A stretch of 18,066 nt of DNA, taken from HyVt-560 sp964577195 (lineage in GTDB: Bacteria; Pseudomonadota; Gammaproteobacteria; UWMA-0217). Position 1 is the stretch's first letter, and the number at the start of each line of letters is the position of its first letter. This document shows, piece after piece, positions 6,812 to 14,265 of the stretch. The notes beneath the pieces were generated by a model, which worked only from the letters and a program-made list of their open reading frames with translations, was not told the DNA's origin and did not search any database. Made by a program: the position numbers and the translations under genes. The stretch spans positions 1 to 18,066 of the forward strand of contig CAZNYF010000044.1 in assembly GCA_964577195.1 (NCBI GenBank), read 5' to 3'.

Positions 6812-8227
6812 ATGAGTTATACCCTCGCAATTGATCAAGGCACCCAAAGCAGTCGGGCTGTCTTATTTAATAGTGCGGGTGAAATCGTTGCTCGACAGCA
6901 GCAAGCGATAGGCATCAACCGAATCAAAAAAGGTTATGTCGAGCAGGATGCAGAAGAAACTCTTAACTCAGTTAAAAAGGTAATTAAACGCATCCTCGTC
7001 GAATTATCTACGACGCAGAGAGCATCGATAACTGCTTGTGGTATTTGTACTCAGCGGTCCTCGGTTGTCGCTTGTGATCGAGATGGTCAAGCGTTAAGTC
7101 CTGTAATCAGCTGGCAAGACACGCGGGAGAGCGAGTGGTTGCGGTCGCTGCGTAATGTGCAAGACACAATTCAGAATATTTCTGGTTTACCTTTAACGCC
7201 ACACTATGGTGCAAGCAAGTTTCGCTGGCTTAGTGATCACGCGAATAGCCTGAATGATAATCAGATGTTGTTAGCACCTCTGGTTAGCTATTTACTGCTC
7301 AATTTAATTAACGAAAAACCATTTTTTGTAGATCACAGTAATGCACAGCGAACGCAATTAATGGATATTCAAACATTAAACTGGTCACCTACTCTGCTAG
7401 AGACTTTTAATATTTCCCGGTCATCGCTACCCAAATGTAAACCAGTAGTTTTTGATTATGGTGATTTGCTCGATACCGGTATCAAGGTGCAAGCTGTTTG
7501 TGGAGATCAAAATGCTGTTTTTTCAGGCGCGGGAAATATCGGTTCCGACACTGCGGTACTTAACTTAGGCACAGGCGCATTTATTTTGTCTCTGAAATTA
7601 CAGCGTAAATCAGACAAAAAACTATTAACGACTGTTATTAAGTCTGATGAGCTATCGGTGGTTTACGCGTTAGAAGGCACGGTAAATGGTGCAGGCAGTG
7701 CGTTAAGCTGGGCAAGCGAAAAATATAATCTCGACGATTTGAAAAAACGACTACCTGGCTGGTTAGCATCTGTTGACCATCCTCCTGTATTTATTAATGC
7801 TATCGGTGGAATCGGTAGTCCGTGGTGGGCGAATCATATAGCGCCGCAGTTTGTTGATGATGGTGAGTATGAGAAACAGTACGGCAAAGCAGAGATCGCA
7901 GTTGCAGTGATAGAAAGTATTATTTTCTTACTCAAGGACAATTTATCAGTCATGCAGCAAGAAAATGCGATTAAACGCATTCAAGTGAGCGGTGGTTTAT
8001 CCAACCTTGATGGGCTATGTCAAAAACTTGCGAACCTTTCCGGCTTGCCGGTTGCACGCGTTGAGAATATCGAAGCCTCTGCGCGCGGAGTTGCATGGCT
8101 TGCCGCAGGAGAGCCCTCTAACTGGCAACAAACCGTCTCGGCACAGTTTGACCCGGGAATGGATTCAAATTTAAAAAATCGCTATCAGTTATTTCAAACA
8201 AAGCTCATAGAATTAATCGCCGCATGA
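6812..8227 (+). CDS. FGGY-family carbohydrate kinase (glycerol kinase-like)
   Basis: 471 residues. The N-terminal actin-like ATPase fold starts with DQGTQSSRAVLF (8-19), almost the glycerol kinase phosphate-1 motif DQGTTSSRAI. The second lobe has CGDQNAVF (230-237, with the expected catalytic Asp at 232), then LGTGAF (252-257) and a C-terminal SGGLSN adenosine motif. E. coli GlpK has about 502 residues. Two glycerol-contacting positions appear changed: the QRE motif reads QRS (81-83), and the PYFSGTK segment reads PHYGASK (130-136). Substrate may therefore be a related polyol rather than glycerol. The gene heads a unit with a glycerophosphodiesterase (4-base overlap ATGA) and a glycerol-3-phosphate dehydrogenase, which argues for glycerol metabolism. 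No strong Shine-Dalgarno sequence precedes the ATG. Confidence 0.88.
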   Translation: MSYTLAIDQGTQSSRAVLFNSAGEIVARQQQAIGINRIKKGYVEQDAEETLNSVKKVIKRILVELSTTQRASITACGICTQRSSVVACDRDGQALSPVISWQDTRESEWLRSLRNVQDTIQNISGLPLTPHYGASKFRWLSDHANSLNDNQMLLAPLVSYLLLNLINEKPFFVDHSNAQRTQLMDIQTLNWSPTLLETFNISRSSLPKCKPVVFDYGDLLDTGIKVQAVCGDQNAVFSGAGNIGSDTAVLNLGTGAFILSLKLQRKSDKKLLTTVIKSDELSVVYALEGTVNGAGSALSWASEKYNLDDLKKRLPGWLASVDHPPVFINAIGGIGSPWWANHIAPQFVDDGEYEKQYGKAEIAVAVIESIIFLLKDNLSVMQQENAIKRIQVSGGLSNLDGLCQKLANLSGLPVARVENIEASARGVAWLAAGEPSNWQQTVSAQFDPGMDSNLKNRYQLFQTKLIELIAA

Positions 8228-8982
8228 GAATTCCGAAATTGGTAGGCCATCGCGGGTACATGGCTAAATATCCAGAAAACACACTGATTGGAATTAAGGC
8301 CGCATTACGAGCGGGTGCTTGTCTGGTTGAATTTGATGTGCAAATGAGCGGGCAGGGGGAGCTAGTCGTTATTCATGATCAAAACCTAGATCGAACCTCA
8401 GGCATCAAGCTGGATGTGTTTTCATCAGGATATGCAGAAATAAAGAAAATCAGTGTGCATCAACCGGATTTATTTTTAGATAAGTTTATCGGTGTAGAAA
8501 TGCCTTTATTAAAAACTGTTCTGGATCTCTTTTCTGACTTTAACGCTGCGACAGCGGTTGTGGAAATTAAAAAAGAAAGTCTTGAAAAATGGGGGGTAGA
8601 AGCGGTCATGGATGCGCTACTGACAGAGCTTGAAGCGCATCAGACTAAGTGCCTACTAATTTCATTTGACTTATCAGCTCTGGAGTATGCAAGAGAGCAT
8701 TCGAACATCTCGATAGGATGGGTGTTGAAGTTTTACGATGGCGCATCTCTTGATCGTGCAAAAAAGTTAAGCCCCGAAGTTTTAATCTGTAACCAAAGAA
8801 AAATCCCTCAGGGTGAAGCGCCAAAAAAAGGAAATTGGCAATGGATGTTGTACGACATCACAGACCCAGAGGAGGCATTACGCTATGCCGATCTAGGTGT
8901 CGATATGATAGAAACCGCAGATATTGCTACGATGCTGAACAATCACCAATTAAACAAAAAAGGCTGCCGTAATGGATTATGA
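8224..8982 (+). CDS. Glycerophosphodiester phosphodiesterase (GDPD family)
   Basis: 252 residues. Enzymes of this family hydrolyse glycerophosphodiesters, released from phospholipids, to glycerol 3-phosphate and an alcohol. The TIM-barrel motifs are present: GHRG with H9 and R10, PENT (17-20), VEFDVQ with metal ligands E36 and D38, and the general acid H51 in VIHDQNLDRTSG. EMPLLKTVLD and VVEIKKES complete the set. No signal peptide is visible, so it should act in the cytoplasm, like UgpQ and unlike the periplasmic GlpQ. The start overlaps the kinase stop by 4 bases and its end overlaps the next gene by 11 bases. Translational coupling across all three is therefore expected. No transporter is linked here, so the substrate source is internal lipid turnover or an unlinked permease. 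Confidence 0.93.
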   Translation: MRIPKLVGHRGYMAKYPENTLIGIKAALRAGACLVEFDVQMSGQGELVVIHDQNLDRTSGIKLDVFSSGYAEIKKISVHQPDLFLDKFIGVEMPLLKTVLDLFSDFNAATAVVEIKKESLEKWGVEAVMDALLTELEAHQTKCLLISFDLSALEYAREHSNISIGWVLKFYDGASLDRAKKLSPEVLICNQRKIPQGEAPKKGNWQWMLYDITDPEEALRYADLGVDMIETADIATMLNNHQLNKKGCRNGL

Positions 8983-10132
8983 TGTTGTCGTTATTGGTGC
9001 GGGCATTCAGGGTGCCGGCGTTGCTCAGGCCGCTGCCGCTGCGGGTTATAGTGTGCTTGTTTTAGAACAATATTCTGAACCAGCGTGCGGTACCTCCAGC
9101 CGCTCTTCAAAACTCATTCACGGTGGTCTTCGCTATCTTGAAACGGGACAGTTTTCACTGGTGCGCGAATGCTTACATGAGCGCAAAACTTTGCTTAAAA
9201 CTGCGCCGCATTTGGTCGAACTAAAACCGTTTCATATTCCTGTATATCAGCATACCAGTCGCCCCGCGTGGAAAATCGGAGTTGGTCTGGCAATTTATTC
9301 GCTATTAAGCCGCAAGCGTTTTTATCGAATTAAACGCAACCAATGGGATCAACTCGATGGCCTCAATACCAAAGAGCTTAAAACCGTTTATAGCTATTAT
9401 GATGCTCAAACGGACGACGTGAAATTAACTGCCGCGGTGCTGGAGTCTGCACGACAGCTACAAGCAGAGGTGAGTTTTAATAGCGATTTTAAAGCGGCAA
9501 GCATTACCGATCACTGTTGTGAAATCAGCTTTCTAAATGCACAGGGTGAGCAGCATATTAAAAGTCACGTGTTAGTCAATGCAACGGGTCCCTGGGTAGC
9601 AAATTCAGCTAAAAATATTTCTCCTACTGGTGAGTTACCTCGGGTAGATTTAGTTCAGGGAGCGCATATAGAAATACCCGGTCGCGCGCAGATGGGTATG
9701 TATTATCTGGAAACTCTGGAAGATAAACGTGCGGTATTTGTAATGCCGTGGAAAGGACATCTGCTGGTTGGAACGACAGAGAATGACTACAATGGTAAGC
9801 CAGAAGATGTGGCGCCACTAGAGCAGGAAATAGAATATTTATTGTCTGTTTACAATCACTATTTCAATGCAACACTAGCGCGCAGTGACGTAATAAACGC
9901 GTTCGCCGGGTTACGAGTTTTACCGCAAGGCAGCGGTACCGCATTTTCTCGACCTCGCGATACATTGTTAGTTGGCGATAAGGCAGGTAGACCTAGAGCG
10001 GTGAGTTTATACGGCGGAAAGCTAACAGCGTATCGCGCCACTGCTGAGGATGTCATCAAAATGTTAACGCCTGCTTTACCGGAAAGAAAGAAGGTTAAAG
10101 ATACTAAAACGCTTAAATTACCGGTTTTGTGA
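8972..10132 (+). CDS. FAD-dependent glycerol-3-phosphate dehydrogenase, short form
   Basis: 386 residues. It should oxidise glycerol 3-phosphate to dihydroxyacetone phosphate and pass electrons through FAD to the quinone pool at the inner membrane. The N-terminus has the Rossmann dinucleotide motif GAGIQGAG (9-16). The GlpD-type signature TSSRSSKLIHGGLRYLE (41-57) follows. Near the end are AGLRVLPQ and YGGKLTAYR, which close the FAD domain. E. coli GlpD has about 501 residues, and this protein lacks the roughly 110-residue C-terminal domain. The stop is followed by unrelated sequence, so it looks like a natural short form rather than a truncation. It overlaps the GDPD gene by 11 bases, with AAAGGC upstream of the ATG serving as a weak ribosome-binding site. 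Confidence 0.9.
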   Translation: MDYDVVVIGAGIQGAGVAQAAAAAGYSVLVLEQYSEPACGTSSRSSKLIHGGLRYLETGQFSLVRECLHERKTLLKTAPHLVELKPFHIPVYQHTSRPAWKIGVGLAIYSLLSRKRFYRIKRNQWDQLDGLNTKELKTVYSYYDAQTDDVKLTAAVLESARQLQAEVSFNSDFKAASITDHCCEISFLNAQGEQHIKSHVLVNATGPWVANSAKNISPTGELPRVDLVQGAHIEIPGRAQMGMYYLETLEDKRAVFVMPWKGHLLVGTTENDYNGKPEDVAPLEQEIEYLLSVYNHYFNATLARSDVINAFAGLRVLPQGSGTAFSRPRDTLLVGDKAGRPRAVSLYGGKLTAYRATAEDVIKMLTPALPERKKVKDTKTLKLPVL

Positions 10133-10158
10133 GTTGAGATAGTTAGGATGAATACCTA

Positions 10159-12186
10159 TTAGCTAATCAATCCTTCAACCAAAATCTTGATTTTCTTGAT
10201 CTGCTTTTCCCCGTAATTAAACGGGAGTTTTTTAAACCCTTGTTTGGGCGCTGCTTTGGTCTTCTCGATAAATTTATCAATGATGCTTTCACAATCTGTA
10301 AATGATCCGGAATCCCAGTCATAGTAGCGAGGGTATACTAATAACGCTCCTGCAATGAGTTCATTAATGGATAATTTTTTCCCGGGAGTTAGCAATACCG
10401 ATAAATCGGTCGTCAGATCCCAGCCAGCATAGAAAGGTCGTCCATAGGTTGTGACGGGAATACCTTTGATCAGGGCTTCAAACCCTACTATTGAAGATAG
10501 GGTATGCACTTCGTCTACGGTCTCCAGGCAAGTGGGTATATCGCTTAACTCTACGTATTGGTCACAGTGTTTTAATACGGTATCAGGATGAACTTTTCCA
10601 GCAGAGCTACCGTTTGCAACTTGTGGATGTGGCTTATAAATTAAATAGGCGTCTGGATTCGCTTTTCGTACAGAATGGATTAGTGCGAGATTGGTTGTAA
10701 TGTCGTTACGTGTTGCAATGGCAGCTTGTTCGCTTTCAATCTGCCCCGGTATTAGTAGAATTTTCTGATTAGTAATGGCATCTGTTTTTAGTACCAATCT
10801 GGATTCTCTCGAAGCGGCAATCTTGTGCCGGATAGATGCAGATTTTTTAATTTGGTAGGTGGTGAACTTCGTATTTTTCAAGATCGAGTCAAGCGTACTG
10901 GATTTAGAGGAAGTGTTGTAAATGTTTTCGTTATCCAGTAACAGTGAAACCGGTTGAGCTGATTTGGACTCAAACCCCAAAGATTCTAAAAAACCATTTT
11001 CAAGTTTGATCGGCTGTTGACCGGTGATCGCGATTAATTCTTCAAGTCTGTCTGGCCTGCGTGTTCTCCAAATAGCAACACGGTCACCTGGTTTGATACC
11101 AGCTTGTTTGGCGGCGCTAACTGATTTTACAAAAACGATTCTGTTTTTAGATGAGCGTAAAAAAGGTTTTATGTTGGCTCGTGTCCAGTGGCGTACGCCA
11201 AAACAAAAAATATCTGCCTGGTTCTTAGTTTCAAATATCTGTTGTTCCTTGATATATTCCAGCGCTGAAAAAATATTGCAGTGCTTTCCTGAAACCGGGT
11301 GAACGTAGTGGCTATACAAAATATAAGCAGCAGAAAATATTTCTTCAGTGCTGCGTAGCTTTTGACGTCTTAAGCATTCAGATCGATCATCGGTCGCTCC
11401 CCATCCAGCGTAAAAAGGAAGGCCAAAACAGACGACTTCTTTACCCGAAAGCAGTGCTTCGAATCCAAAATGGGAAGAATTAACGTATACCTTGTCTATT
11501 TTATCTAGTAATGCGCCAGGATTATAGTTTTCTTCTATTAGCTCAATGCGCGGATGTTTGTAAAAGCCAGTTAAAATACTTTTATTCGACCCTGTAAACG
11601 TTTCTGCCATGAGCTTGATATAAATTTTGGCAGATGGGTTTTCAAGTAACGCAGAAGTTACCATGTTATCAACATCCACATCAGAGCCAAATTTAATGCT
11701 TGGGTCGTTTATCTGTTGATCAACTATAAGAATATTGGGTTGTTCGCTAGAGAATCTATTTAAGGGTATCGGTTCATTTCCTGTGTATTTTGACAGCTTA
11801 TTTTCACGGATGAAACTGATTGCTTTTTTGGCTTTGGCAGTTAGTTTTTTATTAAAAGTTTTGTCCTCACCATTAAGTAAGTCTTCTAGGGAAGATCGAG
11901 TTTTTGAGTCGTAGTGAATGCCTGTTGGATCTATAACAATTGATATTCTAGGCATGCTATTTTTACCGCAACCGATAAATCCATCCTCAATTGTCTGGAA
12001 TTCAAGATTATAAAAATCAGCGGTTTGTCGGGCGTTAGTCGCGTTTAAGTCTTGTCCCCAGCCGACGATTAAATCCAGATTTTTACAGGTTGAAGGCGAA
12101 GGAAACAAGGCTATGTTGTCGGTGCCAAGGAAGCGATTAATATGCTTGATTAAATGTATGTCTTTTGAAAACGTGCCTACGTTCAT
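10159..12186 (-). CDS. kpsC: KpsC-like capsule beta-Kdo transferase with altered motifs
   Basis: 675 residues from the ATG at 12186. The upstream ATG at 12204 would add six residues but has no ribosome-binding site, while AGGATAG precedes 12186. KpsC is a cytoplasmic enzyme with two tandem transferase modules that build the poly-Kdo linker on lysophosphatidylglycerol for ABC-exported capsules. The duplication is visible as GFEALLSGKEVVCFGLPFYA (about 241-260) and GFEALIKGIPVTTYGRPFYA (about 568-587), each followed by GW. Using this start, module 1 keeps EDGF (67-70) and LSKY but has KLMAE (191-195) where family members have a K-x-HP motif. Module 2 keeps KPHP (518-521) but has ENGF (396-399), IYNT for IYYD, and no LSKY. 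It faces the glycerol unit tail to tail, and no other capsule gene is present. Sampled lines are about 40% G+C, lower than mutL or murJ, so transfer is possible. Confidence 0.85.
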   Translation of the reverse strand: MNVGTFSKDIHLIKHINRFLGTDNIALFPSPSTCKNLDLIVGWGQDLNATNARQTADFYNLEFQTIEDGFIGCGKNSMPRISIVIDPTGIHYDSKTRSSLEDLLNGEDKTFNKKLTAKAKKAISFIRENKLSKYTGNEPIPLNRFSSEQPNILIVDQQINDPSIKFGSDVDVDNMVTSALLENPSAKIYIKLMAETFTGSNKSILTGFYKHPRIELIEENYNPGALLDKIDKVYVNSSHFGFEALLSGKEVVCFGLPFYAGWGATDDRSECLRRQKLRSTEEIFSAAYILYSHYVHPVSGKHCNIFSALEYIKEQQIFETKNQADIFCFGVRHWTRANIKPFLRSSKNRIVFVKSVSAAKQAGIKPGDRVAIWRTRRPDRLEELIAITGQQPIKLENGFLESLGFESKSAQPVSLLLDNENIYNTSSKSSTLDSILKNTKFTTYQIKKSASIRHKIAASRESRLVLKTDAITNQKILLIPGQIESEQAAIATRNDITTNLALIHSVRKANPDAYLIYKPHPQVANGSSAGKVHPDTVLKHCDQYVELSDIPTCLETVDEVHTLSSIVGFEALIKGIPVTTYGRPFYAGWDLTTDLSVLLTPGKKLSINELIAGALLVYPRYYDWDSGSFTDCESIIDKFIEKTKAAPKQGFKKLPFNYGEKQIKKIKILVEGLIS

Positions 12187-12204
12187 TTCTCTATCCTCGT
12201 CCAT

Positions 12205-12623
12205 AAGAAATAGTATGAGTGAGAAACCTTTCTGCTGAAGTTATTACTTGGTCTTGATATAGAAGTGCTGCGTTCTTAGTGACGAAATAACATTTCTAAT
12301 TTAAAGAGTGTTTAAGTGATAATGCTGCCCAAAGAGATTTCATTTAAACCGTTTTCACGTTGTTAGATGTTATAAGTATATGCGTGTGAACGGGATAGTT
12401 AAGAGCGAGGCCGCTATCATCCTTGATGCGCCTACACCTTAACTTGGATTAATTTCACCATAATGTGATACATAAATTTGTGAGATTTGTCACATCTGGT
12501 TTTGGGGCTGGATTGAATGTGATTTTTTACCGGATAAGTGGTCGGTGGTTATTCTTTAAGCAGGTAATTGTCGTCACCCCGGTAATTGTTTGCCGCAACT
12601 GATTGCCGCTAGCGTAGCGTTAA
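12205..12623. other. 419-bp non-coding region upstream of the kpsC-like gene
   Basis: No convincing gene. It holds a consensus CRP-type site (12479-12494) and an inverse dyad TCAC/GTGA at 12455-12458 and 12465-12468. A spaced repeat TTACCGG/CCGGTAA lies at 12527-12533 and 12579-12585, and GGTAATTGT occurs twice (12563-12571 and 12581-12589). Both flanking genes read leftward, so this is the promoter region of the kpsC-like gene. A long leader or an unannotated small RNA is possible. Confidence 0.5.
12479..12494. promoter_or_regulatory. Consensus CRP/Vfr-type binding site
   Basis: TGTGA-GATTTG-TCACA matches the CRP core TGTGA-N6-TCACA at all ten fixed bases and is preceded by A/T-rich sequence, as in the full 22-bp site. 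Another TGTGA lies at 12464-12468. A leftward class II promoter would have its -10 near 12457-12452, which reads TGAAAT on the minus strand. The only gene it could drive is the kpsC-like one, about 290 bases away. Confidence 0.55.
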
Positions 12624-13508
12624 TTAGAATGACAGGGGGGCTGGAGCCTGATAACGCACGTCCTGATTAACCAGGGGGCAATGAAAAGCAAGAGATGCGG
12701 CAACCAGCAACAGGTTTTCCTGATCTTCTGATTTTCCGTACAAGCGGTCGCCTACAACCGGAAACCCCATTCCCTTGAGATGACGTCGGATTTGATGCTT
12801 GCGGCCAGTCTCGATACCCACCTCCAGTAACGAACGATTGCTGGATTGATCGTAAGACAATCTCTTGATGCTGCTTTTAGCGCGCTTCTCATCCAGCTCA
12901 TCTTCAATAACCTGCGGCCAGATTGACTCCGGGAACTCACCATGAACGATCACTTGATAACGCTTGTCGATCTGCCTGTTCCGAAACAGGGCTGAAAGTG
13001 CGCTGGCAGTCTTTTTGTTATGCGCGAGTAAAAGCAGCCCGCTAGCAGCGCGATCCAGGCGATGTACTAAAGTGGCGGTCCTTTGAGGCTCAAGATGTTG
13101 CTCGGCCCAGCGGTAGATTGTGCAGTGATCGCCCCATTTAGAACCTTGTGAAAACATACCGTAAGGTTTGCTCCAAACACTATAGCCTCCCATGTCTTTG
13201 ATTAGCGTTGCGGCTTCGGGTTGCATTGCCAGTACCTGCTCATCATAGTGGATAGCTAGCTGATCGCCTGGTTGTAGTATCCGCTTAGTGCGACGCAAGC
13301 GGTGCGGCTTTGCACCTGCCTGACTCAGCCAAACAGCGCCTTTACTCATCGCTTGCTTGATCTTTCGTTTCGAGAGTGGTGTGGCAGCAGCGAGAAGATC
13401 GACCACACTTTGATCAGGCTCGTTAACAATGACCTCTTGCTCGAACGTATCTATTACTAAAGTATCTATTACTAAAGATTCCACTGCTGTTGTATTCCGA
13501 GTAGTCAA
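12624..13508 (-). CDS. RluA-family RNA pseudouridine synthase with S4 domain
   Basis: 294 residues from a TTG at 13508. The enzyme isomerises specific uridines in rRNA or tRNA to pseudouridine. An S4-like RNA-binding segment (LSKRKIKQAMSKGAVWL, about 45-61) is followed by the catalytic domain. VWSKPYGMFSQG is the strand before the active site, and HRLDRAASG (149-157) holds the catalytic Asp at 152. GRKHQIRRHL and VVGDRLYG complete the motifs. I cannot tell which uridine it modifies. The start is uncertain: there is no ribosome-binding site, and a 15-bp tandem repeat (13447-13476) lies in the first 25 codons. The real start may therefore be downstream of the TTG. A start inside the repeat would leave the S4 domain intact. 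The divergent oxygenase gene begins just upstream. Confidence 0.87.
   Translation of the reverse strand: MTTRNTTAVESLVIDTLVIDTFEQEVIVNEPDQSVVDLLAAATPLSKRKIKQAMSKGAVWLSQAGAKPHRLRRTKRILQPGDQLAIHYDEQVLAMQPEAATLIKDMGGYSVWSKPYGMFSQGSKWGDHCTIYRWAEQHLEPQRTATLVHRLDRAASGLLLLAHNKKTASALSALFRNRQIDKRYQVIVHGEFPESIWPQVIEDELDEKRAKSSIKRLSYDQSSNRSLLEVGIETGRKHQIRRHLKGMGFPVVGDRLYGKSEDQENLLLVAASLAFHCPLVNQDVRYQAPAPLSF
13447..13476. repeat. 15-bp perfect tandem duplication near the pseudouridine synthase start
   Basis: GTATCTATTACTAAA occurs twice in direct succession (13447-13461 and 13462-13476). In the minus-strand frame it duplicates five codons (LVIDT LVIDT). The unit is a multiple of three, so the frame is kept. 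Confidence 0.85.
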
Positions 13509-13515
13509 AATGAGG

Positions 13516-13543
13516 TTACAAGTAATTATTGTTTCGATATTAT
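13516..13543 (+). promoter_or_regulatory. Candidate promoter of the oxygenase gene
   Basis: TTACAA (13516-13521) and TATTAT (13538-13543) are separated by 16 bp. A start site near 13550 would place the ATG at 13580 about 30 bases downstream and would exclude the TTG at 13529 as the start codon. Confidence 0.35.
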
Positions 13544-13579
13544 CCTCCTGAATGCGGTCATCTATCCAGTTTTAAACCA

Positions 13580-14116
13580 ATGGTAATTCAAAAACATAAT
13601 GCCGACTGTGGGGAGTACTATGCATGCAAGACAGAATTCTCCGCAGAATTTAATGCTTTACTGGCCAGTCGCTTTGGTGCCGAGAAAGAAAATAGTGCGA
13701 CCAAGAAGACCCATTACTTTGAAGGGAGATACGAAAATATTTATATAGAACAAAATAAAATTCCTCAACTGCAACAAGTGCTAGCAGTAGCCATACTGGC
13801 AGCCGAAGAAATCCTGAGCCTGGAAAAATCATCTATCCGAGCGGGGTTCTGGTTCAATGAAATGCCCCCGGGCCATAGAACAATCGCGCATCGCCATGAT
13901 GATGGCGACGAGTTGCTCTCCGCTGTCTACTATATCAACGTGCCTAAGGATTCCGGTCGATTGATATTAGGCACTGGAGTGTCTTCTTCAATAGTCCAGC
14001 CAATTTCAGGAATGTTAATATTTTTCCCTCCGACAATGGTTCACGAGGTAGAAAAAAATCAATCGCTAGAAACACGTTTATCTATGGGTATCAATTTTGG
14101 AAAAATCGGCGATTAG
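13580..14116 (+). CDS. Putative 2OG-Fe(II) oxygenase
   Basis: 178 residues from the ATG at 13580. An upstream TTG at 13529 would add 17 residues but lies inside the candidate promoter. The pattern of a 2-oxoglutarate/Fe(II) dioxygenase double-stranded beta-helix is visible. The HxD pair is H106 and D108 in AHRHDDGDELLSAVYYINVP. The distal ligand is H155 in FPPTMVHEVEKN, 47 residues later. R166 in ETRLSMGINF, 11 residues beyond, would bind 2-oxoglutarate. This spacing is typical of the prolyl-hydroxylase-like branch. The N-terminal hundred residues show no recognisable domain and no signal peptide. The substrate is unknown. It is divergent from the pseudouridine synthase gene and convergent with ribF. 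That shared locus suggests, but does not show, a link to RNA or ribosomal protein modification. Confidence 0.7.
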   Translation: MVIQKHNADCGEYYACKTEFSAEFNALLASRFGAEKENSATKKTHYFEGRYENIYIEQNKIPQLQQVLAVAILAAEEILSLEKSSIRAGFWFNEMPPGHRTIAHRHDDGDELLSAVYYINVPKDSGRLILGTGVSSSIVQPISGMLIFFPPTMVHEVEKNQSLETRLSMGINFGKIGD

Positions 14117-14265
14117 ATAGAAAATCTGTACCACCATATTTTTTCTCGATGATGGCGAGATGATAAATAACTACCAAGAGCACAGCAATACCTCGTAGCC
14201 CTTGAATATTTTGAATTTTTTTATGGTTCATTAAATCGGAATAATAGGTTCGCTTTAACCTCAGT

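Noticed and set aside
12378..12440. Tiny plus-strand frame of about 20 codons in the kpsC upstream region
   Set aside because: No ribosome-binding site, very short, and no recognisable composition.
14145..14163. Small dyad TCTCG/CGAGA as a terminator between the oxygenase gene and ribF
   Set aside because: Only 5 bp of stem. The T-run precedes it on the plus strand and no T-run follows on either strand.
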